Of a DNA stretch of 64,000 nt, positions 8,230 through 17,198 are shown in pieces. Position 1 is the stretch's first letter. Each line of letters opens with the position of its first letter. Both the position numbers and the translations under genes were made by a program. Under the pieces are notes generated by a model, which had not been told where the DNA came from, ran no database searches, and saw only the letters and a program-made list of their open reading frames with translations. The DNA lies in assembly GCF_002161285.1 (NCBI RefSeq), contig NZ_NFHH01000015.1, positions 27,600 to 91,599 of the forward strand. Reading direction: 5' to 3'. The stretch comes from Blautia sp. An81. GTDB taxonomy: Bacteria > Bacillota > Clostridia > Lachnospirales > Lachnospiraceae.

Positions 8230-9256
8230 CGTAACCTCCGCCCCATCTTCTCCAGTTCTTCCGGAAGAAATAAACGATCACAGCAGCTGTCCCCATCAAA
8301 ATCAGCCCGGATACTGTAACCGCAGTTCCCATAACAAAAACACTGCCCCCACTGGAACCTGCCATATCTTCCGCCTCTTCTACTGTGTCCGCTGCCGTGG
8401 ATAGACTTAATCCCTGGGCATCGCTGAGTTCTGCATCGGTAGACGGCGTGGGCTGGGCCGCTTCATCAATGGAACTGGACAGTGCCGGCGCTTCCGTACT
8501 GTTGTCTACGGGCTCAGTATCCGAAGAGTCGGAGGATAATAATTCGGAGTCACTCTGGAGAGAGGAGCCGGACAGGCTGGCATTGCCATTTCCAGTGCTC
8601 TCACTTTGGGTATTCGTGCTGCCAGAGCCGCTTGTTCCGCTTTCTGTACTCGTGCTGCCAGAGCCGCTGTATGTAGATGTGCCGCCGCTTCCAGATGCTT
8701 CTGTTACAATCGTCGCATTCATATTTGTATTATTTCCTGCCGTGTAATCACTGGGATACAGGTAGAAGATCACATCCCTTCCCATAGGTTCCACATACAT
8801 AGAGCCTCGGACCACACAATTCTCACTTGGCACCTGCATACAGATATCTGCTGTAGCACCGTTGTCATCTGTCCCATTGCCCGTCACGCCGATGGCAGGG
8901 CTGGACCAGTTGGAATCCCCCACATTCTGTACCCAGAAGCTGTGGTTTGACGTGTAGTCCATCAGGCTCATGCGGATCGTCAGGTAGTATTCCCCGCTGT
9001 CCGTCAACTCCAAAATACCGGTGGTATAGACAGCGCCGTCTACCATGCCCTGACCTGTGGCATAGGACGCCTCCCCGCCGGAATCTTCGATCACGCCGGT
9101 GACCGGATGGGCATAGCAGGGATGGATCACACAGGTGTAAATATTGCCGCTGGCTGCCCGGACCGGAACCGCTCCGATTCCTGCTCCCATCACCGTCAGC
9201 ACAAGGGCTGCAAGCAGGCCGACAAAAATCTTTCTGATTTTCTTTACTGATTTCAT
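8213..9256 (-). CDS. shp: Shp-like cell-surface heme-binding protein
   Basis: A 347-residue surface protein. Signal peptide ends around PVRAAS. Residues about 35-185 match the streptococcal Shp heme-binding domain: YTCVIHPCYAHPVTGVIEDS, GQGMVDGAVY, RMSLMDYTSNHSFWVQN and YVEPMGRDVIFYLYPSDYT. Shp is known for bis-methionine heme ligation; Met residues in RMSL and EPMGR lie where those ligands would be expected, which I infer rather than prove. A Ser/Thr/Gly linker (about 190-280) spans the wall, then one membrane helix (about 308-332) and a short basic-acidic tail. It opens the heme operon and should hand heme to the receptor lipoprotein. Confidence 0.88.
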   Translation of the reverse strand: MKSVKKIRKIFVGLLAALVLTVMGAGIGAVPVRAASGNIYTCVIHPCYAHPVTGVIEDSGGEASYATGQGMVDGAVYTTGILELTDSGEYYLTIRMSLMDYTSNHSFWVQNVGDSNWSSPAIGVTGNGTDDNGATADICMQVPSENCVVRGSMYVEPMGRDVIFYLYPSDYTAGNNTNMNATIVTEASGSGGTSTYSGSGSTSTESGTSGSGSTNTQSESTGNGNASLSGSSLQSDSELLSSDSSDTEPVDNSTEAPALSSSIDEAAQPTPSTDAELSDAQGLSLSTAADTVEEAEDMAGSSGGSVFVMGTAVTVSGLILMGTAAVIVYFFRKNWRRWGGGYDDDEA

Positions 9257-9396
9257 ACTTTTCTCCTATTTTTATTTCTTGTTCAGTCTGGGAAAGAGTC
9301 CTCCCCCGTAATCATTGCAACCGGATAGGAGTTCTACTCTCATCTGTCTGGTGGAAATCAATTCCGTTTATATGCAGTTAGTTCTGTCTTATATAA

Positions 9397-9412
9397 GTTA
9401 GCTATTACTAAC
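9397..9412. promoter_or_regulatory. Operator palindrome GTTAG-N6-CTAAC at the heme operon start
   Basis: GTTAG (9397-9401), six bases, CTAAC (9408-9412). It lies just downstream of the -10 box of the heme operon promoter, a classic repressor position. The same palindrome, extended to 9 bp per arm, occurs before the ABC pair at 10336-10359. The TetR encoded between them is the likely binder. Confidence 0.65.
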
Positions 9413-9424
9413 ACATGTAAGAAT

Positions 9425-9453
9425 TATATACCATTCTATTCCAGCACTGTCAA
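9425..9453 (-). promoter_or_regulatory. Sigma-A promoter of the heme operon
   Basis: Read leftward, TTGACA (9453-9448) and TATATA (9430-9425) are 17 bases apart. The shp-like start codon is about 170 bases further, so the transcript has a long leader. The GTTAG-N6-CTAAC palindrome lies just after the expected start site. Confidence 0.75.
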
Positions 9454-9551
9454 CTATTTTTTCAGGTTTTTTTATTTCTCCGTCCAGACTGATATACACC
9501 TTGAAGGTCTCCGGCGGAATCTTAAGAACAAATATCAGTATCTTTTTTATA

Positions 9552-9580
9552 TTGACAAAATTTCATATCAGATATATTAT
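9552..9580 (+). promoter_or_regulatory. Sigma-A promoter of the second tetR gene
   Basis: TTGACA (9552-9557), 17-base spacer, TATTAT (9575-9580), about 37 bases before the start codon at 9617. I see no GTTAG-N6-CTAAC copy here, so autoregulation by that operator is not evident. Confidence 0.75.
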
Positions 9581-9616
9581 AGCATTGTTATATATCACTG
9601 TTATATGGAGGTTTTT

Positions 9617-10240
9617 ATGGACGAAAGGACATCATCCACACTGGAAAATATCCAGCAGGCTGCTTTAGAGGAATTTTCCGAAAAGGGGTTTCTTGGCGCT
9701 TCTCTGCGCCAGATTGTAAAGAATGCAGGCGTGACTACAGGCGCCTTTTATGGCTATTTTTCCAGTAAGGAAGCTCTGTTCGCATCCATTGTGGAACCCC
9801 ATGCTGCCGCCCTCATGGGCAGGTTCATGGAAGCCCAGACAGGCTTTGCTGAATTGCCGGAAGAAGAGCAGTCCAACAGCATGGGGGAAGCTTCCAAATA
9901 CTATGTAGACTGGATGGTGGATTATATTTGTGAGCACCGGGAGCCAGTCAGGCTACTGCTTTGCAGGGCGGAGGGAACTTCCTATGAACACTTCATTCAC
10001 AACATGGTAGAAATCGAAGTGGAATACACACTGAAATATATGGAAGTGCTCCGAAGGACAGGACGGAAAGTCCCGGAGTTAAAGAAATCTCTCTGTCATA
10101 TCATCGCCAGTGGAATGTTCAACGGTCTCTTTGAGATTGCAATCCACAATATGCCCCGGGAACAGGCACACCGGGATATCGAGCAATTCCGGGATTTTTA
10201 TACTGCCGGATGGATAAAACTAATGGAAGAGCAGCGTTAG
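9617..10240 (+). CDS. TetR/AcrR-family regulator between heme operon and ABC pair
   Basis: About 207 residues starting MDERTSSTLENIQQAALEEF. The helix-turn-helix is at roughly 25-55 (GASLRQIVKNAGVTTGAFYGYFSSKEALF), with an all-helical ligand domain after it. I place the start at 9617 because GGAGG at 9607-9611 is 5 bases upstream; the in-frame ATG at 9605 would overlap that ribosome site. It is divergent from the heme operon and lies just before the two ABC genes. Both flanking operons carry GTTAG-N6-CTAAC, so I infer that it controls both. Its ligand may be heme, a porphyrin or another metal chelate; the sequence does not decide. Confidence 0.88.
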   Translation: MDERTSSTLENIQQAALEEFSEKGFLGASLRQIVKNAGVTTGAFYGYFSSKEALFASIVEPHAAALMGRFMEAQTGFAELPEEEQSNSMGEASKYYVDWMVDYICEHREPVRLLLCRAEGTSYEHFIHNMVEIEVEYTLKYMEVLRRTGRKVPELKKSLCHIIASGMFNGLFEIAIHNMPREQAHRDIEQFRDFYTAGWIKLMEEQR

Positions 10241-10335
10241 TATACATTGACGCTGCTTCTCCTGCTTCGTTTACCGACATTGACAGATGATATATTTCTA
10301 TCCACAGCGGGAATTATTTCCTTTGTTTTTTGCTC

Positions 10336-10359
10336 AATAGTTAGCTTTATCTAACTATT
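10336..10359. promoter_or_regulatory. Operator palindrome AATAGTTAG-N6-CTAACTATT before ABC pair
   Basis: A perfect 9-bp inverted repeat with a 6-base centre, ending 15 bases before the AAGGAGG of the first ABC gene. Its core matches the palindrome at the heme operon promoter, 0.9 kb away. No clean -35/-10 pair is obvious here, so the promoter probably overlaps the palindrome. Confidence 0.7.
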
Positions 10360-10387
10360 AAATTTTATCTTTTAAGGAGGAAAACTA

Positions 10388-12190
10388 ATGAAAGGAAAAA
10401 AGAAAAGTGATGTGGCGGTCCTGCTGGATTATGCGGGAAGCCGCAAGGGCCTGACCTTTCTTGGTCTGACCTTTTCAGCAGTATCCATGCTGCTCTCAAT
10501 GGTTCCTTATATCTGTATCTGGCTTGCAGCCAGAGATCTAATCGCCGTTGCCCCGGACTGGACGCAGGCTCACGGCATCACCAGGTATGGATGGATGGCT
10601 TTTGTTTTTGCGTTTGCGGGAATTGCCCTGTATTTCGCAGGTCTGATGTGCACCCACCTGGCGGCTTTCCGCACTGCCTCCAATATCCGAAAAAAGGGGA
10701 TTGCCCATGTAATGAAAGCACCGCTTGGCTATTTTGATGCCAATGCCTCCGGTCTGATCCGGGGACGTCTTGACGCAGCGGCAGCCGACACAGAGACCCT
10801 GCTTGCACACAACTTGGCGGACATCGTGGGCACCATCGTTCTGTTTATTTCCATGGTGATTCTGATGTTCCTGTTCGACTGGCGGATGGGTCTGGCCTGC
10901 CTGTTAGCGGCTGTAATCTCCATCATCTCTATGGCCTCTATGATGGGTGGGAAAAATGCAAGTTTCATGGCTCAATACCAAGCCGCACTGGATCGCATGA
11001 ACAAGTCGGGGACAGAATATGTCCGGGGCATTCCAGTAGTTAAGATTTTCCAGCAGACTGTCTATTCCTTCAAGGCATTCCAGGCTTCCATTGAAGAATA
11101 CAGTTACTTTGCTGAACATTATAATTCTCATGTGTGCAGTAAACCCCAATCCGTCAATCTGACCTTCACTGAAGGCGCTTTTGTATTTCTTGTCCCGGTG
11201 GCGCTGTTTTTGGCTCCGGAGGCTCTGGCGGATGGAAGTTTTGCTGGTTTTATCACAGATTTTGTATTCTACGCAGTGTTCTCCGCTATCATCTCCACTG
11301 CACTGGCAAGGATCATGTTCGCCTCCTCTGGAATTATGCTTGCCAGTGCGGCACTTGGCCGGATCAACAAAGTGATGGAATCCCCAACTCTGAAAAATCC
11401 TGCCAATCCCATGGAACCCCACGGCAGCAAAGTTGAGTTTATGAATGTCAGCTTTACCTATGACGGAGCCACAACGCCCGCTCTCTCCCACGTCTCATTC
11501 ACAGCTGAATCTGGGCAGACCATCGCTCTGGTAGGGCCCTCCGGCGGCGGCAAAACTACAGCGGCCAGCCTGATCCCCCGCTTCTGGGACGTTTCCTCCG
11601 GCTCTGTTAATGTAGGCGGTGTGGATGTTAGACAGATCGATCCCCATGTGCTGATGGACCATGTGGCGTTTGTTTTCCAGAACAATCGCCTATTTAAAGC
11701 ATCAATCCTGGAAAACGTCCGGGCGGCAAGACCGGGCGCCTCAAGAGAACAGGTGAAAAACGCTCTCATGGCAGCCCAATGCCAGGATATCCTCGATAAA
11801 CTTCCAGAAGGAATGGATACATTGATCGGCACGGAGGGCACCTATCTCTCCGGCGGTGAACAACAGCGGATCGCCCTTGCCAGAGCCATCTTAAAAGATG
11901 CGCCTATCATCGTCCTCGATGAGGCCACAGCCTTTGCCGACCCGGAGAACGAAGTCCTGATCCAGAAAGCTTTCGCCACACTAACGAAGGGCCGCACCGT
12001 GATCATGATTGCCCACCGTCTGTCCACCGTGGTGGGTGCTGACCAGATTATCGTCCTGGATAGGGGCTGCATCGCAGAGCAGGGTTCCCATAAGGAACTT
12101 GTGGCTGCCAACGGCCTGTACGCCAGGATGTGGGCAGACTATAACAAGGCTGTCCGGTGGAAAATTTCCAGCGAAAAGGAGGACGAATAA
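10388..12190 (+). CDS. ABC transporter half-molecule (TMD-NBD), first of a pair
   Basis: A 600-residue type IV ABC half-transporter: six membrane helices (residues about 15-320) then an ATPase domain with Walker A GPSGGGKTT, signature LSGGEQQRIALARAIL, Walker B IIVLDEATAFADPENE and switch His in IAHRLST. The AFADPENE wording after Walker B is one I associate with the YbtPQ/IrtAB group, exporter-fold proteins that import siderophores; this is recall, not alignment. AAGGAGG precedes the ATG. The second half starts at the base after this stop codon. The operator shared with the heme operon argues for a role in heme, iron or porphyrin traffic; direction is uncertain. Confidence 0.88.
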   Translation: MKGKKKSDVAVLLDYAGSRKGLTFLGLTFSAVSMLLSMVPYICIWLAARDLIAVAPDWTQAHGITRYGWMAFVFAFAGIALYFAGLMCTHLAAFRTASNIRKKGIAHVMKAPLGYFDANASGLIRGRLDAAAADTETLLAHNLADIVGTIVLFISMVILMFLFDWRMGLACLLAAVISIISMASMMGGKNASFMAQYQAALDRMNKSGTEYVRGIPVVKIFQQTVYSFKAFQASIEEYSYFAEHYNSHVCSKPQSVNLTFTEGAFVFLVPVALFLAPEALADGSFAGFITDFVFYAVFSAIISTALARIMFASSGIMLASAALGRINKVMESPTLKNPANPMEPHGSKVEFMNVSFTYDGATTPALSHVSFTAESGQTIALVGPSGGGKTTAASLIPRFWDVSSGSVNVGGVDVRQIDPHVLMDHVAFVFQNNRLFKASILENVRAARPGASREQVKNALMAAQCQDILDKLPEGMDTLIGTEGTYLSGGEQQRIALARAILKDAPIIVLDEATAFADPENEVLIQKAFATLTKGRTVIMIAHRLSTVVGADQIIVLDRGCIAEQGSHKELVAANGLYARMWADYNKAVRWKISSEKEDE

Positions 12191-13933
12191 ATGTTCAGCA
12201 AAAAATTTCAGAGAAAATACGCACTCACCGACCAGGGACTGCGAAACACAAAAAGGGGAGCGTTCTGGACTGTCATCGTCAATCTTGTTGTCATGGGAGG
12301 GATGGGAATCCTTTATCTTCTCACAGGGTCCTTCATGGAAACCTTGACGGAAGAAAAAAACCTGCCGACTGTGGTATTCCCCATCGCCCTGACTGTCCTG
12401 TTCCTGGTTTTATCATTTCTCACCCATCTGCAGCAGTACCAGGCTACCTACGGTCTGGTATACAATGAGGTAAAGGCAACTCGTCTCAGCATGGCAGAGC
12501 GGCTCCGCAAGCTGCCCCTCGGATACTTCGGGAAGCGGGATCTGGCAGACCTGACCGAGACCCTGCTGGGGGACGTGAACCGGATGGAGCATGTGTGGTC
12601 CCACGTCCTCGGATATCTGTACGGCGCTTATATTTCTACATCGCTGATTGCCGTATGCCTGTTCGTCTATGACTGGCGGCTTGCCATTGCCTGCCTGTGG
12701 GGCGTACCGGCAGCTTTCGGGCTTCTGTTTGGAAGCCGGAAAATTGCGGCCCGTGCCTCTGAACGGACAAAAAAAGCCGCTCTCCGGGTATCGGACGGAA
12801 TCCAGGAGGCGCTGGAAAATGTTCGGGAAATCCGCGCTACCAACCAGGAAGAGCTCTATCTGGATCGCCTGAATCAGAAAATCGATGAGCACGAAAGGAT
12901 CATGACCCGGGGCGAGCTCGGCACAGGCATATTTGTCAATGCCGCCAGCGTGATTATGCGTCTGGGCGTGGCAACGACCATCCTGACCGGAGCCGGTCTG
13001 ATCCTCTCAGGTGAGATTAATTTCATGCTGTTGTTTTTATTCCTGCTAGTCATCACCCGTATCTACGCACCCTTTGATCAGAGTCTTGCCCTGATCGCAG
13101 AAATGATCATATCACAGGTATCCGCTGATCGGATCACAGAGCTCTACGAAACCCCTGCTGCCAACGGGAACAGCAAATTTACTCCGAATGGGCACGATAT
13201 CGTATTTGAACATGTACATTTTGCTTATGATGAGAAAGAAGTTCTCCATGATGTAAGTTTTACTGCAAAAGAGGGGGAAGTCACTGCGCTGGTGGGACCT
13301 TCTGGTTCAGGCAAGAGCACCTGTGCCAGACTTGCCGCAAGGCTCTGGGACATCACAGGCGGCAAAATCCTCGTAGGCGGTATAGACATCTCAAAAGTAG
13401 ATCCGGAGGTGCTCCTTACCGATTACTCCATGGTATTCCAAGATGTGATCCTCTTTGATGATACTGTCATGGAAAATATACGTCTGGGAAAACGGGGCGC
13501 TACGGACGCGGAAGTACTTGCCGCGGCCCAGGCTGCCAACTGTGAAGAGTTTGTCCGGCATCTTCCACAAGGCTATGATACGCCTATCGGCGAGAACGGC
13601 GCCAGGCTCTCCGGCGGCGAGCGCCAGCGCATCTCCATCGCACGGGCTCTCCTGAAGGACGCGCCTATCCTTCTCCTTGACGAAGCTACGGCAAGTCTGG
13701 ATGTGGAGAATGAGACAAAGGTACAGGAAGCTCTCTCCCGCCTGCTTGCAGGAAAGACGGTTCTGGTCATCGCCCATCGGATGCGCACCGTGGAGGCAGC
13801 GGACAAGATCATCGTTCTCTCCGACGGTCAGGTAGTGGAGGAAGGTGCCCCGACAGAACTGATGAGCCGGGACGGTCTCTTTCGTCACATGGTGGAACTG
13901 CAAAGGCAGAGCGCCGGATGGAGTCTGAAATAA
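12191..13933 (+). CDS. ABC transporter half-molecule (TMD-NBD), second of a pair
   Basis: A 580-residue half-transporter with the same plan: six membrane helices to about residue 310, then Walker A GPSGSGKST, signature LSGGERQRISIARALL, Walker B ILLLDEATASLDVENE and IAHRMRT. Unlike its partner it has a standard Walker A and the usual ASLD after Walker B, so the two probably form an asymmetric heterodimer. It starts directly after the partner's stop codon, with the ribosome site AAAGGAGGA inside the end of that gene. A strong terminator follows. Substrate and direction are unproven; control looks shared with the heme operon. Confidence 0.88.
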   Translation: MFSKKFQRKYALTDQGLRNTKRGAFWTVIVNLVVMGGMGILYLLTGSFMETLTEEKNLPTVVFPIALTVLFLVLSFLTHLQQYQATYGLVYNEVKATRLSMAERLRKLPLGYFGKRDLADLTETLLGDVNRMEHVWSHVLGYLYGAYISTSLIAVCLFVYDWRLAIACLWGVPAAFGLLFGSRKIAARASERTKKAALRVSDGIQEALENVREIRATNQEELYLDRLNQKIDEHERIMTRGELGTGIFVNAASVIMRLGVATTILTGAGLILSGEINFMLLFLFLLVITRIYAPFDQSLALIAEMIISQVSADRITELYETPAANGNSKFTPNGHDIVFEHVHFAYDEKEVLHDVSFTAKEGEVTALVGPSGSGKSTCARLAARLWDITGGKILVGGIDISKVDPEVLLTDYSMVFQDVILFDDTVMENIRLGKRGATDAEVLAAAQAANCEEFVRHLPQGYDTPIGENGARLSGGERQRISIARALLKDAPILLLDEATASLDVENETKVQEALSRLLAGKTVLVIAHRMRTVEAADKIIVLSDGQVVEEGAPTELMSRDGLFRHMVELQRQSAGWSLK

Positions 13934-13941
13934 CATATTTG

Positions 13942-13989
13942 TTTTTAAATAGCCGGAGTCCGCAAACAGCGGCTCCGGCTATTTAAAAA
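13942..13989. terminator. Bidirectional terminator
   Basis: The 17-bp arm TTTTTAAATAGCCGGAG (13942-13958) pairs perfectly with 13973-13989. It has A and T runs on both sides and lies between the convergent ABC pair and nucleoside kinase gene, serving both. Confidence 0.92.
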
Positions 13990-14011
13990 TAAAAATTACA
14001 GCAAATGTTGT

Positions 14012-15679
14012 TTATACGTCAAAGCAGCCTCCGCCTACAAATTCCCGCAAAATGGAATTGTGTGGAATAGCTTCACTGGGCACACTGACGAAATAATCCA
14101 GGAACTTCAGAAGTCGTTTTGCTTCGTTATATTCCGGTTCTCCAGGCTGAATGGAAAAGAGAAGGGGTTCTGCATACAGCTTTAATACGGCCAGCTCATA
14201 GATCAGGGCAGAATTAAACATGACATCTGCAGACTCTTGATAAGGAAAAATATTTTCTTCTTCTCCTCTCCTTACGGAATTCCACATAGCAATCGTAGCC
14301 TTTGCAGAGGCTCCCCTTGTCCTGGCATCCCGGACAATCCGACGGATCAGTCTGCCGTCCGTAGTTGGAATCCGGTTATGCTCATCAATGTTAATCTGGG
14401 TAAGGGCGCTGATATAAATACGGAATTTGCTCTCATCGGGAAGACTAAAACTCAGCTTATCATTAAGGCAATGAATCCCCTCAATTACCAGCACATCCTC
14501 AGGCCCCAGACGAAGAGAATCTCCCCGATATTCCCTCATTCCTGTTTTAAAATTAAAAGAGGGCATGGAAACCTGTTCACCTCTTAAAAGAGCGGTCATA
14601 TCTTCGTTAAACTGTTTTACGTCAATGGCTTCCAGACACTCAAAGTTATAATTTCCTTCTTCATCCAGGGGTGTATCTTCTCTGTTTACAAAATAGTTAT
14701 CCACTGCTATGGGATGAGGTTTCAGACCATGGGCGGATAGCTGTATAGATAATCTATGAGAAAAAGTGGTCTTTCCTGAGGAAGAAGGTCCCGCGATCAT
14801 AATGAATTTTTTGCTTCTGTCATTGGCAATCCTGTCTGCTATCTGTGAGATTTTTGCCTCCTGAAGGGCTTCTGCAATGAGTATCAGCTCATTGGCGCCT
14901 TTCTGGCTGATCTGTTCGTTTAAATCCCCTACTGCATCTGCTCCGATCATTTCTCCCCAGTTTCCAGACTCCTTCTGCACCTGGAAAAGTTTTATCCATG
15001 GCTTAAAAGGAGGAACCTTCTCAGGTTCATCTTTATCAGGAAGCTGGAGCACCAAACCTTCGTCAAAGGGATATAATTCAAAATATTTCAGATAACCGGT
15101 ATGGTTTACCATATAGCCATAAAAATAATCTTCGAACTCTTCCAGACTATAGATATTTACCCTGGAACCACGGCGGAAATGGAAGAGTTTTTCTTTGTCA
15201 TACATATGATGACGATGGAATATTTCAATAGCCTCACTGGTTCCTACACTTCTTTTTCGTATGGGAATCTGCCTTTCTGCCAGCTCCATCATATAAGCTT
15301 TTACATCTGCAAGAAACTCTGGCGTAATTTTTACATCTCCATCTATAGTATAGTAATATCCGGAGCTGACGGAAAAGTGCAGCACAACTTTCCGGATCTT
15401 TCCATGTCCGGCCACATGATAAAGGGCTTTCAGCAAAAGCAGAGAAGTGCTCCTTTTATAAGTCTGATGGCCAATTTCATCCTTTGTAGTAATAAATTCC
15501 AGCTCTCCGTCTTTTTTCAGTTTTTTATGGAGCTCACAGAGCTTCTTATCCTTCATTACCAGCACGATGGAATGTCTGGTGATTCCCCGGTAGTCTTCAG
15601 CAATTTTACTGTAGGGAGTTCCATAAGGATACTCTCTCTGTTTTCCCAGAATCTTAACGGAAATCATTCTTTCTTTCAC
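14012..15679 (-). CDS. Nucleoside (uridine-type) kinase with TGS/SAD-like N-terminus
   Basis: A 555-residue fusion. Residues about 5-70 resemble a TGS domain, and 100-200 a threonyl-tRNA-synthetase second-additional-domain region. From about 290 the uridine-kinase P-loop domain begins: IMIAGPSSSGKTTFSHRLS, then VDNYFVNREDTP, VLVIEGIHCLN and the lid RRIVRDARTRG. This architecture is common in Clostridia and annotated as nucleoside kinase. The start is GTG at 15679 with AGGAG well placed; an internal ATG at 15667 is the alternative. It is the last gene of the leftward housekeeping block. Confidence 0.88.
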   Translation of the reverse strand: MKERMISVKILGKQREYPYGTPYSKIAEDYRGITRHSIVLVMKDKKLCELHKKLKKDGELEFITTKDEIGHQTYKRSTSLLLLKALYHVAGHGKIRKVVLHFSVSSGYYYTIDGDVKITPEFLADVKAYMMELAERQIPIRKRSVGTSEAIEIFHRHHMYDKEKLFHFRRGSRVNIYSLEEFEDYFYGYMVNHTGYLKYFELYPFDEGLVLQLPDKDEPEKVPPFKPWIKLFQVQKESGNWGEMIGADAVGDLNEQISQKGANELILIAEALQEAKISQIADRIANDRSKKFIMIAGPSSSGKTTFSHRLSIQLSAHGLKPHPIAVDNYFVNREDTPLDEEGNYNFECLEAIDVKQFNEDMTALLRGEQVSMPSFNFKTGMREYRGDSLRLGPEDVLVIEGIHCLNDKLSFSLPDESKFRIYISALTQINIDEHNRIPTTDGRLIRRIVRDARTRGASAKATIAMWNSVRRGEEENIFPYQESADVMFNSALIYELAVLKLYAEPLLFSIQPGEPEYNEAKRLLKFLDYFVSVPSEAIPHNSILREFVGGGCFDV

Positions 15680-15712
15680 TGTGCCTCTCCTTTCCTGTCA
15701 AATATCCAGTAA

Positions 15713-16495
15713 CTATATGGCTTTGCAAGGGTGCTGCACCCTCATTTTTTCTACCTCTAATTCCGGTAGCATTTGTCCCAGTTCTTCTTCCATATAATCC
15801 ATAAAAATATACTCTGTTCCATAGTGGCCGGCGTCTATTACGCATATTCCCTGGGAAACTGCATCTATAGAGGAATGATAATCCATGTCCGCTGTAACAT
15901 ATACATCTGCCTGAGAATGGAGTACAGAAGGCATAAGACTTTTCCCCGAACCGGTACATACAGCAACCCTTTCCACCTTCTTATTTAAGTCGCCATATAC
16001 TTTCACAAAGGGCAGCTGAAATTTTTCTTTTACAAATCTGCCAAAGGCTTCCAGGGTCTGGGCCTCTGCCAGGTTTCCCACTCTTCCCAGGCCTTCCTGT
16101 CTGCCTTCCCGGTCATAAGTAACCTCCAGAATTTCACGGTCCTTAAGCTCCAGGTAATCTGCACTTAAATCTGCCATTCCCAGTACATCAAAATTCGTAT
16201 GCATGGCATAATAGGAAATTCCGTTCTCTATCAATCCTATGATCCGGCGGCTGATAAAATTATCGGCAGTGACCTTCTTAATTCCTGAAAAAATCAGCGG
16301 ATGATGGGTAATCATCATGTCTGCTCCAGCTTTCACAGCTGCCTCAAGGCTTTCATCGGTCACATCCAGAGCCAGAAAGACCCTCTTTACTTCTTTCTCC
16401 GGATCTCCCACAAGAAGTCCGGGATTATCCCACTCTTCAGCAAAAGATACCGGATACTTCTCTTCAATCTTTCTGATAACATCTTTACATTTCAT
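15713..16495 (-). CDS. Nif3-like dinuclear metal-centre protein (YqfO family)
   Basis: A 260-residue Nif3/DUF34 protein. Metal-binding motifs are visible: MMITHHPLIFSGIKKV near residue 60, and VIDAGHYGTEYIFM near 220, giving His/Asp/Glu ligands for two metals. Members form toroidal hexamers; the biochemical role is debated and the old GTP cyclohydrolase name is poorly supported. Its start overlaps the end of the upstream trmK gene by 11 bases, an arrangement also known in Bacillus (yqfN-yqfO next to sigA). Confidence 0.92.
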   Translation of the reverse strand: MKCKDVIRKIEEKYPVSFAEEWDNPGLLVGDPEKEVKRVFLALDVTDESLEAAVKAGADMMITHHPLIFSGIKKVTADNFISRRIIGLIENGISYYAMHTNFDVLGMADLSADYLELKDREILEVTYDREGRQEGLGRVGNLAEAQTLEAFGRFVKEKFQLPFVKVYGDLNKKVERVAVCTGSGKSLMPSVLHSQADVYVTADMDYHSSIDAVSQGICVIDAGHYGTEYIFMDYMEEELGQMLPELEVEKMRVQHPCKAI

Positions 16496-17189
16496 AGTAT
16501 GCCAGTGCCTCCTTTCTGTCTCTTATTTCCTCCTGCAGCTCCTCTTTCCTTTTCTCTGCCGAGGAGGTCTCTACCTGGGTAAGCTTTTTTAAAAGTTCTC
16601 TGGAGGCCCGGTCCTCTTTTTCCAGGAACTCTCTTAAAACAGGGTGCCTCTTTTCCAGAAGTTTCTTCCCATAGAGATATTCTGCTTTTTTTGTATAATT
16701 CATACTCCCCTGGACAGCTTTCATCATAGGATAATATTTTTTCTCTTCCTCAACCATATCTTCTTCAATGATCCTATAACCATTTTCAGCCAGAAACTGG
16801 CGGAAATGGCCGATTTCTGACTGAGGCTGGAGGATCAGTTCTTTCATATCTTTCAGGACCGGGGCTCCTTGCGTAAGGATTCTCTCCATAAGAGGGCCTC
16901 CCATTCCTGCGATCACCAGACACTGGGCCTCTCCAGGTTCTAAAGCTTTCAGCCCGTCGGAAAGTCTGGTCTCTATGTAAGCTTCCAGTCCCCATTCCCG
17001 GATATGCTCCCTGGCCCGCAAAAGAGGACCTTGGTTGATATCCATGGCAATGGCTCTTGGTATCTGTCCTTTCTGTATTAAATATATAGGAATATATCCG
17101 TGGTCGCAGCCTACATCTGCCAGCACCAGTCCGGGGCTCACCAGAGCTGCGACAGCTTTCAGCCGCCGGGATATCTGCAATTCTCTCAT
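16485..17189 (-). CDS. trmK: tRNA (adenine22-N1)-methyltransferase
   Basis: A 234-residue SAM-dependent methyltransferase of the TrmK/YqfN family, which methylates A22 in the D-loop of certain tRNAs. The SAM-binding motif VLADVGCDHGYIPIYLIQKG sits near residue 22, followed by AMDINQGPL and the CLVIAGMGGPLM segment. The C-terminal third is a charged coiled coil typical of the family (EKEDRASRELLKKLTQVETS). It lies 10 bases after sigA and overlaps nif3, so it belongs to the same transcription unit. Confidence 0.92.
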   Translation of the reverse strand: MRELQISRRLKAVAALVSPGLVLADVGCDHGYIPIYLIQKGQIPRAIAMDINQGPLLRAREHIREWGLEAYIETRLSDGLKALEPGEAQCLVIAGMGGPLMERILTQGAPVLKDMKELILQPQSEIGHFRQFLAENGYRIIEEDMVEEEKKYYPMMKAVQGSMNYTKKAEYLYGKKLLEKRHPVLREFLEKEDRASRELLKKLTQVETSSAEKRKEELQEEIRDRKEALAYYEM

Positions 17190-17198
17190 ATTTCTCCT

